DNA of 64,000 nt. Origin: Sinisalibacter aestuarii. Lineage in GTDB: Bacteria > Pseudomonadota > Alphaproteobacteria > Rhodobacterales > Rhodobacteraceae. The notes under the pieces were generated by a model. The model had not been told where the DNA came from and made no database searches. It saw only the letters and a program-made list of their open reading frames with translations. Within the stretch, counting starts at the first letter, position 1. Each line of letters opens with the position of its first letter. Below are positions 44,088-53,456 of this stretch, piece after piece. Made by a program: the position numbers and the translations under genes. Where the stretch lies: the NCBI RefSeq assembly GCF_027923545.1, contig NZ_BROH01000004.1, forward strand, positions 124,001 to 188,000. Direction: 5' to 3'.

Positions 44088-45221
44088 TTACAGCCCCGCG
44101 CCGAACTCGTCGATCAGGTGGCGCACCACCGCGCGCAGGGCTTCATCCACCGGCATCTCCGCCTCAATCGCATCCTGATAGACCTGGCGTTGCCGGTCGG
44201 CGGCGGTGCCCGTGGCGAGGATATTGCGGGCGTTTTCCACTTCCGCGAGGCAGCCGAGCGCCTCGGCGTCGTCGCGCACCAGCTCGATCATTTCCTCCAC
44301 CAGCACCTCGAACGGCACCAGCTTGCGCTGGCCGAGGTCGATCAGCCCGTTGGTTGTGCCGTAGCGCATCGCGTGCCAGCGGTTTTCGGCGATCAGGAAA
44401 TTGTCGTACATGCGCCAGCGCCGGTTTTGCCCCTTGAGCCGCCAGAGAAAGCGGGTGAGCGACTGGATCAGCGCGGCCAGGGTGAGCGTGGTTTCCATCC
44501 GTGGAGACACGTCGCAGATCCGCGCCTCCAGCGTCGGGAAGCGGGCCGAGGGGCGCAGATCCCACCAGATTTTCGAGGCATCCTCGATCAGCCCGAGATC
44601 GACGATCGCCTTCACCGAGCGCTGGTATTCCGACCACGAGCCGAATTGCGGCGGCAGCCCGGTGCGCGGCAGGTTGTCGAAGATGGTGAGGCGATAGGAG
44701 GCCAGCCCGGTATCCTCGCCCTGCCAGAACGGCGACGAGGCCGAGAGCGCCAGCAGATGCGGCAGGAAATAGGTGAGCTGGTTCATCACGTCGATGCGGT
44801 CTTCCTCGTCGGGCAGGCCGACATGCACATGCATCCCCGAAATCAGCAGCCGCCGGGCCACGCCGCCAAGGTCGCGGCGCAGCTCGTTATAGCGTTCCTT
44901 GTCGGTATGATGCTGGTCGCGCCAGGCGGCGAACGGGTGGCAGGAGGCGGCGATGGGGGCAAGGCCGAGCGCATCGGCCTGCTGGGCCACCGTCTTGCGC
45001 AGTTTGGCGAGATCGGCGCGCGCCTCCGGGACCGAGCCGCAGACATGGGTGCCGATCTCGATCTGGCATTGCAGGAATTCGGGCGAAACCTGTTCGTCCA
45101 GTTCCGCCTTGCAGGCTTCCATCAGACCTTCGGGCGCCTCGACCAGCGCCAGCGTCTCGCGGTCGACGAGCAGGTATTCCTCCTCGATCCCGATGGTGAA
45201 ATCCGGGCTTGCCGTGGCCAT
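44088..45221 (-). CDS. ybdK: Carboxylate-amine ligase, GCS2 family (YbdK)
   Basis: A 377-residue ATP-dependent ligase of the glutamate-cysteine ligase 2 family. [19 protein letters not shown] at the start and [20 protein letters not shown], then [21 protein letters not shown] and [21 protein letters not shown] show the GCS2 fold and metal/ATP-site residues. YbdK-type enzymes have weak gamma-glutamylcysteine activity; the real substrate is uncertain. Single minus-strand gene. Confidence 0.9.
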   Translation of the reverse strand: MATASPDFTIGIEEEYLLVDRETLALVEAPEGLMEACKAELDEQVSPEFLQCQIEIGTHVCGSVPEARADLAKLRKTVAQQADALGLAPIAASCHPFAAWRDQHHTDKERYNELRRDLGGVARRLLISGMHVHVGLPDEEDRIDVMNQLTYFLPHLLALSASSPFWQGEDTGLASYRLTIFDNLPRTGLPPQFGSWSEYQRSVKAIVDLGLIEDASKIWWDLRPSARFPTLEARICDVSPRMETTLTLAALIQSLTRFLWRLKGQNRRWRMYDNFLIAENRWHAMRYGTTNGLIDLGQRKLVPFEVLVEEMIELVRDDAEALGCLAEVENARNILATGTAADRQRQVYQDAIEAEMPVDEALRAVVRHLIDEFGAGL

Positions 45222-45311
45222 CCCGTTCCCCCTTGCTGTTACGCCTGCCGTTGAAACGTGGCAGGAAACCGGCCCCCGGGCAAGCGTGCGCTCCGCCGCA
45301 GGCGCGCGCGC

Positions 45312-45728
45312 TCAGGCCGATTGCAGCAGGTCGGCGAAGCTGCGTTCGGGCTGACCGAGCACCGCCAGCGCCTCCGCCTCGGTGTCGATGATCAGCGGCA
45401 CCACGCTGCCGACCCCATCCCAGGAGCGCAACACCGTCTGGGCGATGGCGCGGCTGGTGTCGTCGGGGGCGTGGTAGACGAACAGGGTTTCATATCCGGG
45501 CTGGGCGATGGCCTCGGCCTTCCTGGCCTGCAGCGCCATCAGGCGGGGAAAGTCCGGCTCCCAGCCGGTGGCGTCGCGCAGGTCGATCAACTGGCGCTGG
45601 CCGGGCAGGTAGCCGGGATCGGCCATGTAGCCGGCAAAGGCCGCGTTGCTTTCGGCGATATTGATGATCCCGTCATAGCGGACAAACACCAGCCCGCGCG
45701 CGGGAAAGACCTGAACTGCGATACCCAT
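45312..45728 (-). CDS. Small protein of a three-member paralogous family, copy A
   Basis: A 138-residue soluble protein (MGIAVQVFPARGLVFVRYDGIINIAE). It shares with copies B and C an N-terminal beta strand 'FPARxLVxVxYxGF', a central 'DPxFxPxQKxLxDLxxxTG' region and the ending 'EAEALAVLGQPERSFADLL'. The layout resembles stand-alone STAS/SpoIIAA-like proteins, but no phosphorylatable Ser can be identified; function unknown. It is the most divergent copy and lies on the far side of the L,D-transpeptidase gene from B and C. ATG 45728; an upstream in-frame ATG at 45746 adds six residues. Confidence 0.72.
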   Translation of the reverse strand: MGIAVQVFPARGLVFVRYDGIINIAESNAAFAGYMADPGYLPGQRQLIDLRDATGWEPDFPRLMALQARKAEAIAQPGYETLFVYHAPDDTSRAIAQTVLRSWDGVGSVVPLIIDTEAEALAVLGQPERSFADLLQSA

Positions 45729-45820
45729 CTTGCCACCGATCCCCATCAGCAGATCGGCTCAGTGTGCGGCACCGGCGGCCCGCGATCAAGCCTCAAGCGC
45801 GCAGGTGCGGCGGCCGGGGG

Positions 45821-46405
45821 TCAGACCAGACGTACCTGTGTGCCGATCGGGGCGAGGTCATGAAGCTCGGCGATCTTCTCGTTATAGAGCCCGATACAGC
45901 CATCGGAGCTGCGCCGCCCGATCTTGCGGGTGTCGTGGGTGCCATGGATCAGATAGGCGGGCCAGGACAGATAGAGCGCATGGGTGCCCAGCGGATTGTC
46001 GGGGCCCGGGCCCATAACCTCGGGCAGATCGTCGAAGCGCTCGTGCATCGAGGCCGTCGGCGTCCAGGTCGGGCCGACTTTCTTGCGCACGATCTCGCTG
46101 TATCCGCGCCTGGTGAGCTCGTCGGAGCGCGGCACCGATGTGGGGTAGAGCTTGTAGGTCTCGCCGTCGCCCGACCAGAAGTGAAGCGCACGCGAAACCG
46201 TGTCGGCGACGATGGCGCCTTTGCCGAGGCTCTCGAAATGATCCTGCCAGTTCATCGTGGTGAAGGACGAGATGTTGCGGCGGGTGAAGCTGTCGGCCTC
46301 GATGCTGGCTTGCGGCGTTTCGGCGCGCAGCACGGCGGGAGCGCAGAGGGGCAGGGCGGTGGCGGCGGCGATGAAGCCGCGGCGGGAGATCTGGGACATG
46401 GTCAT
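45821..46405 (-). CDS. Tat-exported L,D-transpeptidase (YkuD)
   Basis: A 194-residue protein with a twin-arginine signal (SRRGFIAAATALPLCAPAVL). The YkuD domain ends in LIHGTHDTRKIGRRSSDGCIGLYNEKIAEL, the HGT...SxGCIGL catalytic motif with the active-site Cys near residue 169. It would cross-link peptidoglycan or attach proteins to it in the periplasm. It is framed by members of the three-copy small-protein family on the same strand. Confidence 0.92.
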   Translation of the reverse strand: MTMSQISRRGFIAAATALPLCAPAVLRAETPQASIEADSFTRRNISSFTTMNWQDHFESLGKGAIVADTVSRALHFWSGDGETYKLYPTSVPRSDELTRRGYSEIVRKKVGPTWTPTASMHERFDDLPEVMGPGPDNPLGTHALYLSWPAYLIHGTHDTRKIGRRSSDGCIGLYNEKIAELHDLAPIGTQVRLV

Positions 46406-46513
46406 GCCTGTATTCGGAGTGCTCGTTGCCCGTTCGGTAGCATCAAGCGGGCGATGCCGCTACCGGGTGTTCCATGCTCTCTCGTGAATGTGAGGGGGTG
46501 TGACGTGGCGCGA

Positions 46514-46942
46514 TCAGCGCTCTGCTTCGATGCTGGCGAAAAGATCGGCGATCCGTGTTTCGGGCTGGCCGAGAAAGCGCAGCACCTCTGCCTCGTCGTG
46601 ATGGATCAGCATCACGATGGCGGGCACGCTCTCCCAGCTCTGGTAGCCGAGATTCGCCATGGCTTTCGCCGGTCCGGTCGGCGCATAGAGGCCGAACAGC
46701 TGATCATGCCCGGTCTGGCCGTAAACCTCGACCAGTTGCCCCTGCATCTGGAAGAACCGCAGGAAGTCGGTTTCGTGCCCGGTCACGCGCGACAGATCGA
46801 ACAGGAATTTCTGGTCGGGGCGGAAATCCGGGTCGCGCGCATAGGTGTCGATCGAGACCATGGTCTCGTCGAGCCCGACGAAGCCCTCGTAATGCACGAC
46901 CACGAGATCGCGGTTTGGAAAAATCGTGTAGCTGACTGGCAC
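46514..46942 (-). CDS. Small protein of a three-member paralogous family, copy B
   Basis: A 142-residue protein starting, by comparison with copy C, at a GTG (VPVSYTIFPNRDLVVVHYEGF). It is strongly similar to copy C: both contain DPDFRPDQKFLFD, SRVTGHExDF and RFxQMQGQ (about residues 36-70) and DEAEVLxFLGQPExxIADL near the end. The frame continues upstream to 47005 without a better start. Function unknown; STAS-like fold possible. Confidence 0.72.
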   Translation of the reverse strand: MPVSYTIFPNRDLVVVHYEGFVGLDETMVSIDTYARDPDFRPDQKFLFDLSRVTGHETDFLRFFQMQGQLVEVYGQTGHDQLFGLYAPTGPAKAMANLGYQSWESVPAIVMLIHHDEAEVLRFLGQPETRIADLFASIEAER

Positions 46943-47054
46943 GACGGACCTTGTCGTTGGGTTGGGAACAGCTCGAAAAAAACGGCAACTCAATACGATG
47001 TTCAAAGCATGTCGAAACGTCTGTGGCAGTCTACGGCTTTATGGCATTGGGTTT

Positions 47055-47483
47055 TCAACGCTGTGAGCCGGTCGGCGCCAGAAGATCGGCGATGCTCCTT
47101 TCCGGCTGGCCGAGGAAGGCGAGCACCTCTGCCTCGTCCTCGTGGATCATCATCACCAGCCGGTCCACATTCTGCCAGCCGCGCTGGACCAGCAGCGCCA
47201 TCTCGCGCGCCGTGTCATTCGGAGCGACGCAGCCGATCAGCTGGTCGCGCCCGGTCTGGGCAAACAGCCCGGCCATCTGCCCCTGCATTTGCAGGAACCT
47301 TGCAAAATCCTTCTCGTGGCCTGTCACCCGCGTGGAATCGAACAGGAATTTCTGATCGGGGCGAAAATCGGGATGCGCGGCGTATGCAGCCGCGGCCTGC
47401 ATCGAATCGTCGATGGTGACGAAGCCGGAATAGGTGGCGACCGTCAGGTCGCGCGCCGGGAGGATCCGGAACGATACTGGCAT
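47055..47483 (-). CDS. Small protein of a three-member paralogous family, copy C
   Basis: A 142-residue protein (MPVSFRILPARDLTVATYSGFVTIDDSM). Long stretches are identical to copy B at protein and nearly so at DNA level (for example the 'DFRPDQKFLFD' region), pointing to a fairly recent tandem duplication. ATG 47483 is chosen over 47507 because it aligns with copies A and B. Genes C and B are on the same strand 112 bases apart. Confidence 0.74.
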   Translation of the reverse strand: MPVSFRILPARDLTVATYSGFVTIDDSMQAAAAYAAHPDFRPDQKFLFDSTRVTGHEKDFARFLQMQGQMAGLFAQTGRDQLIGCVAPNDTAREMALLVQRGWQNVDRLVMMIHEDEAEVLAFLGQPERSIADLLAPTGSQR

Positions 47484-47563
47484 GTCAGCGCCCCACTCGC
47501 TGGCCAAACGAAATGGGCCCGGAGAACCTCCAGGCCCCTTCGTAATTTAGCAAAACCCGAAGG

Positions 47564-49063
47564 TTAGTCCATGGCTTTGAAGTGGAATTCTCCGCCATGC
47601 GCGATGTGCTGGAACCAGCGCTCCGTCACCGTCTTGGTGCGGGTGTAGAAGCGGAAGGCGTCGGGGCCATACTGGTTGAGATCGCCGAAGGCCGACTTTT
47701 TCCAGCCGCCGAAGGTGAAGTAGGAGAGCGGCACCGGGATCGGGAAGTTGATCCCCACCATGCCCACATTCACCCGGCTGGCGAAGTCACGCGCGATCTC
47801 GCCATCGGCGGTGAAGATCGCGGTGCCGTTGCCGTACTGGTTTTTCATCACCAGCGACAGCGCTTCCTCATAGCTGTCGGTGCGCACCTGGCTCAGAACC
47901 GGGCCGAAGATCTCTTCCTTGTAGATGTCCATCTCCGGCGTGACGTTGTCGAACAGCGTCGGGCCGACGAAGAAGCCGTCTTCATAGCCCTGCAGGGTGA
48001 AGTCGCGCCCGTCGGTGACGAGGGTCGCGCCCTGATCCGCGCCCGAGGAGATCAGGCCCATCACCCGGTCGCGCGCCTGCGGCGTCACCAGCGGGCCGTA
48101 GTCGAGATCGTCGCCGGCGGTGTAGGGGCCGACCTTCAGCTTTTCGATCCGCGGCACCAGCAGGTCGATCAGCTTGTCGGCGGTTTCCTGGCCCACCGGC
48201 ACGGCGACCGAGATCGCCATGCAGCGCTCGCCCGCGGCGCCGAAGCCCGCGCCCACCAGCGCGTCGGCGGCTTTTTCAAGGTCGGCGTCGGGCATGATGA
48301 TCATGTGGTTCTTGGCGCCGCCGAAGCACTGCGCGCGCTTGCCGTTCGAGGCGGCGCGGCCATAGATATATTGCGCGATCGGGGTCGAGCCGACAAAGCC
48401 CACGCCCTCGATCGTCTCGTTATCGAGGATCGCGTCGACGGCTTCCTTGTCGCCATGCACCACCTGCAGCACGCCGTCGGGCAGGCCCGCTTCCTGCAGC
48501 AGTTCGGCCAGCATCATCGCCGTGGAGGGCGTGCGCTCGGAGGGTTTGAGGATCATTGCGTTGCCCGAAACGATGGCGGGCGACAGCTTCCACAGCGGGA
48601 TCATTGCGGGGAAGTTGAACGGCGTGATGCCGGCGACCACGCCAAGCGGCTGGCGCATCGAGTAGAGGTCGATGCCGGGGCCGCCCGAATCCATGTATTC
48701 GCCTTTCAGCAGGTTCGGCGCGCCCATGCAGACCTCGACCACTTCGAGGCCGCGCTGCACATCGCCCTTGGCATCGGGGATGGTCTTGCCGTGCTCGCGC
48801 GAGAGGGTTTCGGCCAGCTTGTCCATGTCGCGCAGGATCAGATCGCCGAATTTCATCATCACCCGGGCGCGACGCTGCGGGTTGACCTTGGCCCAGGCCT
48901 TCTGCGCCTCGGCGGCCTTGGCGACGGCCTCGTCCATCTCGGCGACGGAGGCCAGCGGCACCTTGCCCTGCACCTCGCCGGTGGCGGGGTTGTAAATGTC
49001 GGAGAAGCGGCCCGAAGTGCCCTTCACCCGTTTGCCGTTGATCCAGTGTTCGACTTCATACAT
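47564..49063 (-). CDS. mmsA: CoA-acylating methylmalonate-semialdehyde dehydrogenase
   Basis: A 499-residue aldehyde dehydrogenase of the MmsA class, which converts (methyl)malonate semialdehyde to propionyl- or acetyl-CoA in valine, beta-alanine and inositol breakdown. WINGKRVKGTSGRFSDIYNPATGEV is the family start, NFPAMIPLWKLSPAIVSGNAMILKPSE the NAD fold, and GFGAAGERCMAISVAV carries the catalytic Cys. GGGAGGA ribosome site. Divergent from the cupin gene. Confidence 0.93.
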   Translation of the reverse strand: MYEVEHWINGKRVKGTSGRFSDIYNPATGEVQGKVPLASVAEMDEAVAKAAEAQKAWAKVNPQRRARVMMKFGDLILRDMDKLAETLSREHGKTIPDAKGDVQRGLEVVEVCMGAPNLLKGEYMDSGGPGIDLYSMRQPLGVVAGITPFNFPAMIPLWKLSPAIVSGNAMILKPSERTPSTAMMLAELLQEAGLPDGVLQVVHGDKEAVDAILDNETIEGVGFVGSTPIAQYIYGRAASNGKRAQCFGGAKNHMIIMPDADLEKAADALVGAGFGAAGERCMAISVAVPVGQETADKLIDLLVPRIEKLKVGPYTAGDDLDYGPLVTPQARDRVMGLISSGADQGATLVTDGRDFTLQGYEDGFFVGPTLFDNVTPEMDIYKEEIFGPVLSQVRTDSYEEALSLVMKNQYGNGTAIFTADGEIARDFASRVNVGMVGINFPIPVPLSYFTFGGWKKSAFGDLNQYGPDAFRFYTRTKTVTERWFQHIAHGGEFHFKAMD

Positions 49064-49180
49064 GCGGAATCCTCCCGGTTGCGGTTGGCTGCACTCTATC
49101 CTTGCAAATTTGCCGGGAAAAGCGGCAAGCTCTCAAAAGCGTTTTGCGAAAATGCAAAACGCTGAATCAGAGAGAGCCAG

Positions 49181-49666
49181 ATGAAACAGATCCTCAACCT
49201 TGACGATGCCAGCCTCGCCACCGTTGGCAATGGCGGCACGTTCATGGCCGAGTTCGCCTCGCTCACGCAGGCGCTCGGAGCGAAGAAGCTGGGCGTGAGC
49301 CTTGCGGTGGTGCCGCCGGGCAAACGCGCCTGGCCGAAACATGCCCACCACGTCAATGAAGAGATGATGCTGATCCTCGATGGCGAGGGCCGCTATCATT
49401 GCGGCGACGAAAGCGCGCCGGTGCGGACGGGCGATCTGATCTCGGCGCCGCCGGGCGATGGCAGCACCGCGCACCAGCTTGAAAACACCTCCGACGCGCC
49501 GCTGCGTTACCTGACCTTTTCCACCCGGCTGGAGCCGGAACTGGTGGAATACCCAAACAGCGGCAAGATCGGCATCACCTCCTATGCCGGGCATGACGGG
49601 CCGCATGTGCGCCTGCTGGTTCCGGCGGGCGAAAGCCTCGGCTACTGGGACGGCGAGGACGATTGA
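49181..49666 (+). CDS. Cupin-domain protein
   Basis: A 161-residue single cupin. The metal-binding motif 1 is AWPKHAHHVNEEMMLILDGEGRYHCGDE (two His and a Glu) and motif 2 lies around TAHQLENTSDAPLRYLTFSTR. The family includes sugar isomerases and small-molecule dioxygenases; substrate not readable. Four-base overlap or close coupling with the LysR gene suggests they are regulated together. Confidence 0.82.
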   Translation: MKQILNLDDASLATVGNGGTFMAEFASLTQALGAKKLGVSLAVVPPGKRAWPKHAHHVNEEMMLILDGEGRYHCGDESAPVRTGDLISAPPGDGSTAHQLENTSDAPLRYLTFSTRLEPELVEYPNSGKIGITSYAGHDGPHVRLLVPAGESLGYWDGEDD

Positions 49667-49668
49667 GC

Positions 49669-50565
49669 GTGGAGCCGGACTGGGACGACCTCAAGGTGTT
49701 CCTCGCCGTGGCGCGGGGCGAGAGCCTGTCGGCGGCGGGCAAGGCGCTGCGGCGCGACCCGGCCACGGTTGGCCGCCGCGTGGCGCGGCTGGAGGAGGCG
49801 TTGGGAGCGCCGCTTTTCGTGCGCGCGCCCACCGGCTACGGGCTGACCGAAGCGGGCGGGCGGCTGCTGGCCCATGCCGAGGCGGTGGAGCAGGCGGTGG
49901 CGCGCGGCGCCGAGGCGCTGCGCGGCGAGGCGGCGGGGCTGTCGGGGCAGGTGCGCATCGGCGCGCCGGACGGTTGCGCCAATTACCTGCTGCCGCAGGT
50001 CTGCGCCCGGATCCATGCCGAGCATCCGGGGCTGGAATTGCAGATCATCGCCCTGCCGCGGGTGGTCAACCTGTCGCGGCGCGAGGCGGATTTTGCCATC
50101 ACCGTCTCGCCGCCGGCGGCGGGCCGGCTTACGGTGCAGAAGATCACCGATTATCGCCTGCACCTCGTCGCGCATCGCGACTATCTGGAAAATGCGCCGA
50201 AAATCAGTGCTCTGGAGGATGTTCCTCAGCATCCCATCGTGGGCTATATCCCCGATATGATCTTCGATGCCGAGCTTGACTACCTCGCCGAGACCGGCGC
50301 GGTGACGGTCGCGCTCGGCTCCAGCGCGGTTTCGGTCCAGCTTGGCTTTCTGCGCGAACGGGCCGGGCTCGGGATCGCGCATGATTTCTCGCTGCCCTTC
50401 GTGCCGGGGCTGGTGAAGGTGCTGCCCGAGGCGGTGGCGCTGACGCGCAGCTATTACCTGATCCGCCATGCGGGCGATGCGCGGATCGAGCGGCTGAGCC
50501 GGGTGGGCGATATGCTGATCGCCGGGCTGCGCGCCGAGGTGGCCCGGCTCGAAGCGCTCACTTGA
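49669..50565 (+). CDS. LysR-family transcription regulator
   Basis: About 298 residues: WDDLKVFLAVARGESLSAAGKALRRDPATVGRRVARLEEALGAPLFVRAPTGYGLTEAGGRLL is the winged helix, followed by the periplasmic-binding-like effector domain. GTG 49669 has GAGGA nine bases upstream; a TTG at 49663 overlapping the cupin stop is the alternative. It belongs to the CrgA/VtlR-like side of LysR. Effector unknown; being co-oriented with and coupled to the cupin gene, it may control that gene and the divergent mmsA. Confidence 0.88.
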   Translation: MEPDWDDLKVFLAVARGESLSAAGKALRRDPATVGRRVARLEEALGAPLFVRAPTGYGLTEAGGRLLAHAEAVEQAVARGAEALRGEAAGLSGQVRIGAPDGCANYLLPQVCARIHAEHPGLELQIIALPRVVNLSRREADFAITVSPPAAGRLTVQKITDYRLHLVAHRDYLENAPKISALEDVPQHPIVGYIPDMIFDAELDYLAETGAVTVALGSSAVSVQLGFLRERAGLGIAHDFSLPFVPGLVKVLPEAVALTRSYYLIRHAGDARIERLSRVGDMLIAGLRAEVARLEALT

Positions 50566-50623
50566 CAATGTGTCGCGGGCTGCGCGACGATTCAATCTCG
50601 GGGCGATCCACGGAGGACATGCG

Positions 50624-51058
50624 ATGCTCATCAGCCAGATTCTGAAAGACAAGCCTACACAGGGTGTGCTCACCGTCGTTCCGGGCACCACCGTGGGCGC
50701 TGCGGCCAATATTCTTTCGGACAAGCGCATCGGTGGCCTGATCGTTTCGCAAGACGGCGTGCACCCGCTCGGGATCATCACCGAACGCGATATCGTGCGC
50801 GAACTGGGCCGTCGCGGCTCGGTCTGCCTTGAGGACAAGGTGGATGACATGATGACGACCGCCCTTGTCACCTGCGGCCCCGGCGACCGCGCGATCAAGG
50901 TGCTGCAGGTGATGACCGAGCATCGCTTTCGCCACATGCCGGTGGTCGACGGTGACGAGATGGTCGGCCTCGTGTCCATCGGCGACGTGGTCAAGGCGCG
51001 GCTCGATGAGCTTGGCAGCCAGGCCGAGGCGCTCAAGAACATGATCATGGGCTACTGA
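50624..51058 (+). CDS. CBS-domain pair protein
   Basis: A 144-residue protein made of two CBS domains and nothing else: LTVVPGTTVGAAANILSDKRIGGLIVSQDG...GIITERDIVREL and LVTCGPGDRAIKVLQVMTEHRFRHMPVVDGDEMVGLVSIGDVVKARL. Stand-alone CBS pairs bind adenine nucleotides or SAM and regulate partners. The ATG at 50624 follows CGGAGGA. 90 bases before coaD. Confidence 0.9.
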   Translation: MLISQILKDKPTQGVLTVVPGTTVGAAANILSDKRIGGLIVSQDGVHPLGIITERDIVRELGRRGSVCLEDKVDDMMTTALVTCGPGDRAIKVLQVMTEHRFRHMPVVDGDEMVGLVSIGDVVKARLDELGSQAEALKNMIMGY

Positions 51059-51148
51059 GCCCGCGCCGCAGCCACGCTGCGGTGCAGAATGCCCTTGCAA
51101 TCGAAGGCGTAATATTGTTGCGTGCGCCCGCAAGCGAGGAGGACGCCC

Positions 51149-51643
51149 ATGCGCACCGGTCTGTATCCCGGCACATTCGACCCGATCACGCTCGGGCATC
51201 TCGATATCATCCAGCGTGCCTGCGCGCTGGTCGACAGGCTGGTGATCGGCGTGGCCATCAACCGCGACAAGGGCCCGCTGTTTTCGCTCGAAGAGCGTGT
51301 CGAGATGGTCGAGAGCGAATGCGCCGCGCTGGCCCGTGAAAGCGGCTGCGAGATCGTGGCGCATCCGTTCGAGAACCTGCTGATCGACTGCGCCCATGAC
51401 GTCGGCGCGCAGATCATCGTGCGCGGCCTGCGCGCGGTGGCCGATTTCGAATACGAATACCAGATGGTCGGGATGAACCGCGCGCTCGACAGTTCGGTCG
51501 AGACGGTGTTTCTGATGGCAGAGGCGAAATATCAGCCGATTGCCTCGAAACTGGTGAAGGAAATCGCCCGGCTTGGCGGCGACGTGTCGAAATTCGTCAC
51601 CCCGGGCGTGCGCGAGAGCCTGCACGCGAAGCTGGGCGTCTGA
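51149..51643 (+). CDS. coaD: Pantetheine-phosphate adenylyltransferase
   Basis: A 164-residue nucleotidyltransferase for the penultimate step of coenzyme A synthesis. GLYPGTFDPITLGHLDI carries the T/HxGH nucleotide-binding motif at the N-terminus, and FLMAEAKYQPIASKLVKEIARLGGDVSKFV the later substrate region. ATG 51149 follows GCGAGGAGG. The length equals that of the E. coli enzyme. Confidence 0.95.
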   Translation: MRTGLYPGTFDPITLGHLDIIQRACALVDRLVIGVAINRDKGPLFSLEERVEMVESECAALARESGCEIVAHPFENLLIDCAHDVGAQIIVRGLRAVADFEYEYQMVGMNRALDSSVETVFLMAEAKYQPIASKLVKEIARLGGDVSKFVTPGVRESLHAKLGV

Positions 51644-51690
51644 TTTTTTGGGAAAGCGGTGGGGCGGCTGAGCTGCCCCCGGAAAGATGA

Positions 51691-51711
51691 GGGCCGGAAC
51701 ATGTCCGGCCC
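51691..51711 (-). terminator. Hairpin after the DUF1127 gene
   Basis: A perfect 8-bp stem GGGCCGGA / TCCGGCCC with a 5-base loop; on the minus strand followed by TCATCTTT. It could serve both convergent genes. Confidence 0.55.
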
Positions 51712-51768
51712 GTCAGGCTTGTATCTCTGTGGTTCCCGGCTTTGCGGGGTCATCGTCCTGCGGCATGG

Positions 51769-51933
51769 TCACTGGCCGTAGACGGCGGCGCGGGCGATGG
51801 CTTTCGCGTCGTAGGGGTTCAGCCCCATATCTTCGATGGCGAGTTCGGTCGGCAGCGCCTCGATCTCGCGCACGGTGCGGTGGTAGAGCGCCCGTTTGGC
51901 AATCGCGTCGCGGATGGTTTCAATAGCGGCCAT
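51769..51933 (-). CDS. DUF1127-like small protein
   Basis: A 54-residue basic, helical protein (MAAIETIRDAIAKRALYHRTVREIEALPTELAIEDMGLNPYDAKAIARAAVYGQ, given here by its ends MAAIETIRDAIAK and AIARAAVYGQ) with the LxDxGL signature of DUF1127 as AIEDMGL. The ribosome site AAAAGGAG is strong. DUF1127 proteins are often RNA-binding or stress-induced in alphaproteobacteria. Too short for standard frame lists. Confidence 0.78.
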   Translation of the reverse strand: MAAIETIRDAIAKRALYHRTVREIEALPTELAIEDMGLNPYDAKAIARAAVYGQ

Positions 51934-52063
51934 GACAATCTCCTTTTCTGGTTGGTCATTCCTGCTGCCCTGAATCTAGCCTTGCTGCACTGCAGCACAA
52001 CCGCTCGTTAGCGATAACCGCCTTGCATCTGCTGCATGGCAGGGAAGGGCCTGAAACCAAACG

Positions 52064-52092
52064 AAAAAGGCCGCCCCGAGGGAGCGGCCTTT
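52064..52092 (-). terminator. Rho-independent terminator of gap (first copy)
   Basis: An 8-bp stem AAGGCCGC / GCGGCCTT with a 9-base loop; on the minus strand followed by TTTCG, with A/T runs on both sides, so it may act in both directions. Confidence 0.85.
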
Positions 52093-52120
52093 CTGCCACA
52101 GCAGTCACATCCGGGTGAGA

Positions 52121-53125
52121 TCAGAGGTATTTGCCCATCTCGACCGCGGTGTCGAGCATCCGGTTCGAGAAGCCCCATTCGTTGTCGTACCAGGTGAGGA
52201 TGCGGACGAAATTGCCATCCATCACCTTGGTCTGATCCATGTGGAAGGTCGAGGAATTGGGGTTGTGGTTGAAGTCGATCGAGACGTTGGGCAGGTCGGT
52301 GTAGCCGAGGATGCCCTTGAGCGGACCGGCCGAAGCGGCGGCCTTGATTGCCTCGTTGATCTCTTCAACGCTGGTGGCCTTGCCGGCCTCGAAGGTGAGG
52401 TCGACCACCGAGACGTTCGGCGTCGGCACCCGGATCGCCACGCCGTCGAGCAAGCCGTTGAGTTCCGGCAGGACGAGGCCCACGGCCTTGGCCGCCCCCG
52501 TCGAGGTCGGGATCATGCTCATCGCCGCGGCGCGGGCGCGGTAGAGATCCTTGTGCATCGTATCCAGCGTCGGCTGGTCGCCGGTATAGCTGTGAATGGT
52601 CGTCATGAAGCCGCGCTTGATGCCGACCGTATCGTTCAGCACCTTGGCCACCGGCGCGAGGCAGTTGGTGGTGCAGGAGGCGTTGGAAACGATGAGGTCG
52701 GCGGCGGTCAGCGTCTCATGGTTCACGCCATAGACGATGGTCTTGTCCGCGCCCGCCGAGGGGGCCGAGACCAGCACCCGGCTGGAGCCGTTTTCGAGGT
52801 GGATCTTGGCTTTCTCCTTGGCGGTGAAGATGCCCGTGCATTCGAGCACGATATCGACATCGCCCCAGGGCAGCTCATCGGGGTTGCGGATCGCGCTTAC
52901 CTCGATCGGGCCGGAGCCTGCGTCGATGGTGTTGCCCTTCACCTTCACCTCGTTCGGGAAACGGCCATGCACGCTGTCGAATTGCAGCAGATGCGCATTG
53001 GTCTCGACCGGGCCGAGATCGTTGATGGCGACCACCTCGATATCCTTGCGCCCGCTCTCTTCGAGTGCCCGAAGCACGTTGCGACCGATACGTCCGAAAC
53101 CGTTGATGGCTACTTTGACCGTCAT
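52121..53125 (-). CDS. gap: Glyceraldehyde-3-phosphate dehydrogenase, NAD-type copy
   Basis: A 334-residue type [23 protein letters not shown] is the Rossmann start; the coenzyme-specifying residue after the second strand is Asp36 (VVAINDLGP), which favours NAD. The catalytic Cys is in [15 protein letters not shown] and the closing segment is [12 protein letters not shown]. It lies 123 bases downstream of the small membrane protein gene and has its own terminator. A second GAPDH gene follows on the same strand. Confidence 0.95.
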   Translation of the reverse strand: MTVKVAINGFGRIGRNVLRALEESGRKDIEVVAINDLGPVETNAHLLQFDSVHGRFPNEVKVKGNTIDAGSGPIEVSAIRNPDELPWGDVDIVLECTGIFTAKEKAKIHLENGSSRVLVSAPSAGADKTIVYGVNHETLTAADLIVSNASCTTNCLAPVAKVLNDTVGIKRGFMTTIHSYTGDQPTLDTMHKDLYRARAAAMSMIPTSTGAAKAVGLVLPELNGLLDGVAIRVPTPNVSVVDLTFEAGKATSVEEINEAIKAAASAGPLKGILGYTDLPNVSIDFNHNPNSSTFHMDQTKVMDGNFVRILTWYDNEWGFSNRMLDTAVEMGKYL

Positions 53126-53248
53126 GTTCTCAATCCTTGGGTTAGAGATGGCACCCCGGGGCGGGCCCGCGGCGCGCGGAAATGCGCGGAGACAACCTTT
53201 GGGAAGAGCCGGGCGGAGTCAAGGTATGGCCGCCATGCCACGGCTGCA

Positions 53249-53392
53249 TCACCGCCAGAAGGCGAGCCAGTCGAGGAAGACGAACATCTTCTTGCCGAGG
53301 AAGACGGGAAGCGTGCCGCCGAAGGCGAAGGCGTCGGCCACGAAGACGCCGATCACCAGAAATGCCAGGATAACCGCAAGCTTGTTCGTCAT
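53249..53392 (-). CDS. Small single-span membrane protein
   Basis: A 47-residue protein: a basic start MTNKLAVIL, one transmembrane helix (LAVILAFLVIGVFVADAFAFGG) and the C-terminal stretch LPVFLGKKMFVFLDWLAFW. It lies between the two gap genes, and a conserved small open frame at this place is what I would expect in relatives. The start at 53392 is the only ATG; the frame opens further upstream. Function unknown. Confidence 0.65.
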   Translation of the reverse strand: MTNKLAVILAFLVIGVFVADAFAFGGTLPVFLGKKMFVFLDWLAFWR

Positions 53393-53456
53393 GTTCCGGC
53401 TTTTGCGGTATCGGACGGGCGCGGGCAAGCGGAATCCGCGCCCGCGCCGGGGCAGT

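Noticed and set aside
47582-49165. 527-codon open frame antisense to mmsA
   Set aside because: Shadow frame; mmsA on the other strand is clear.
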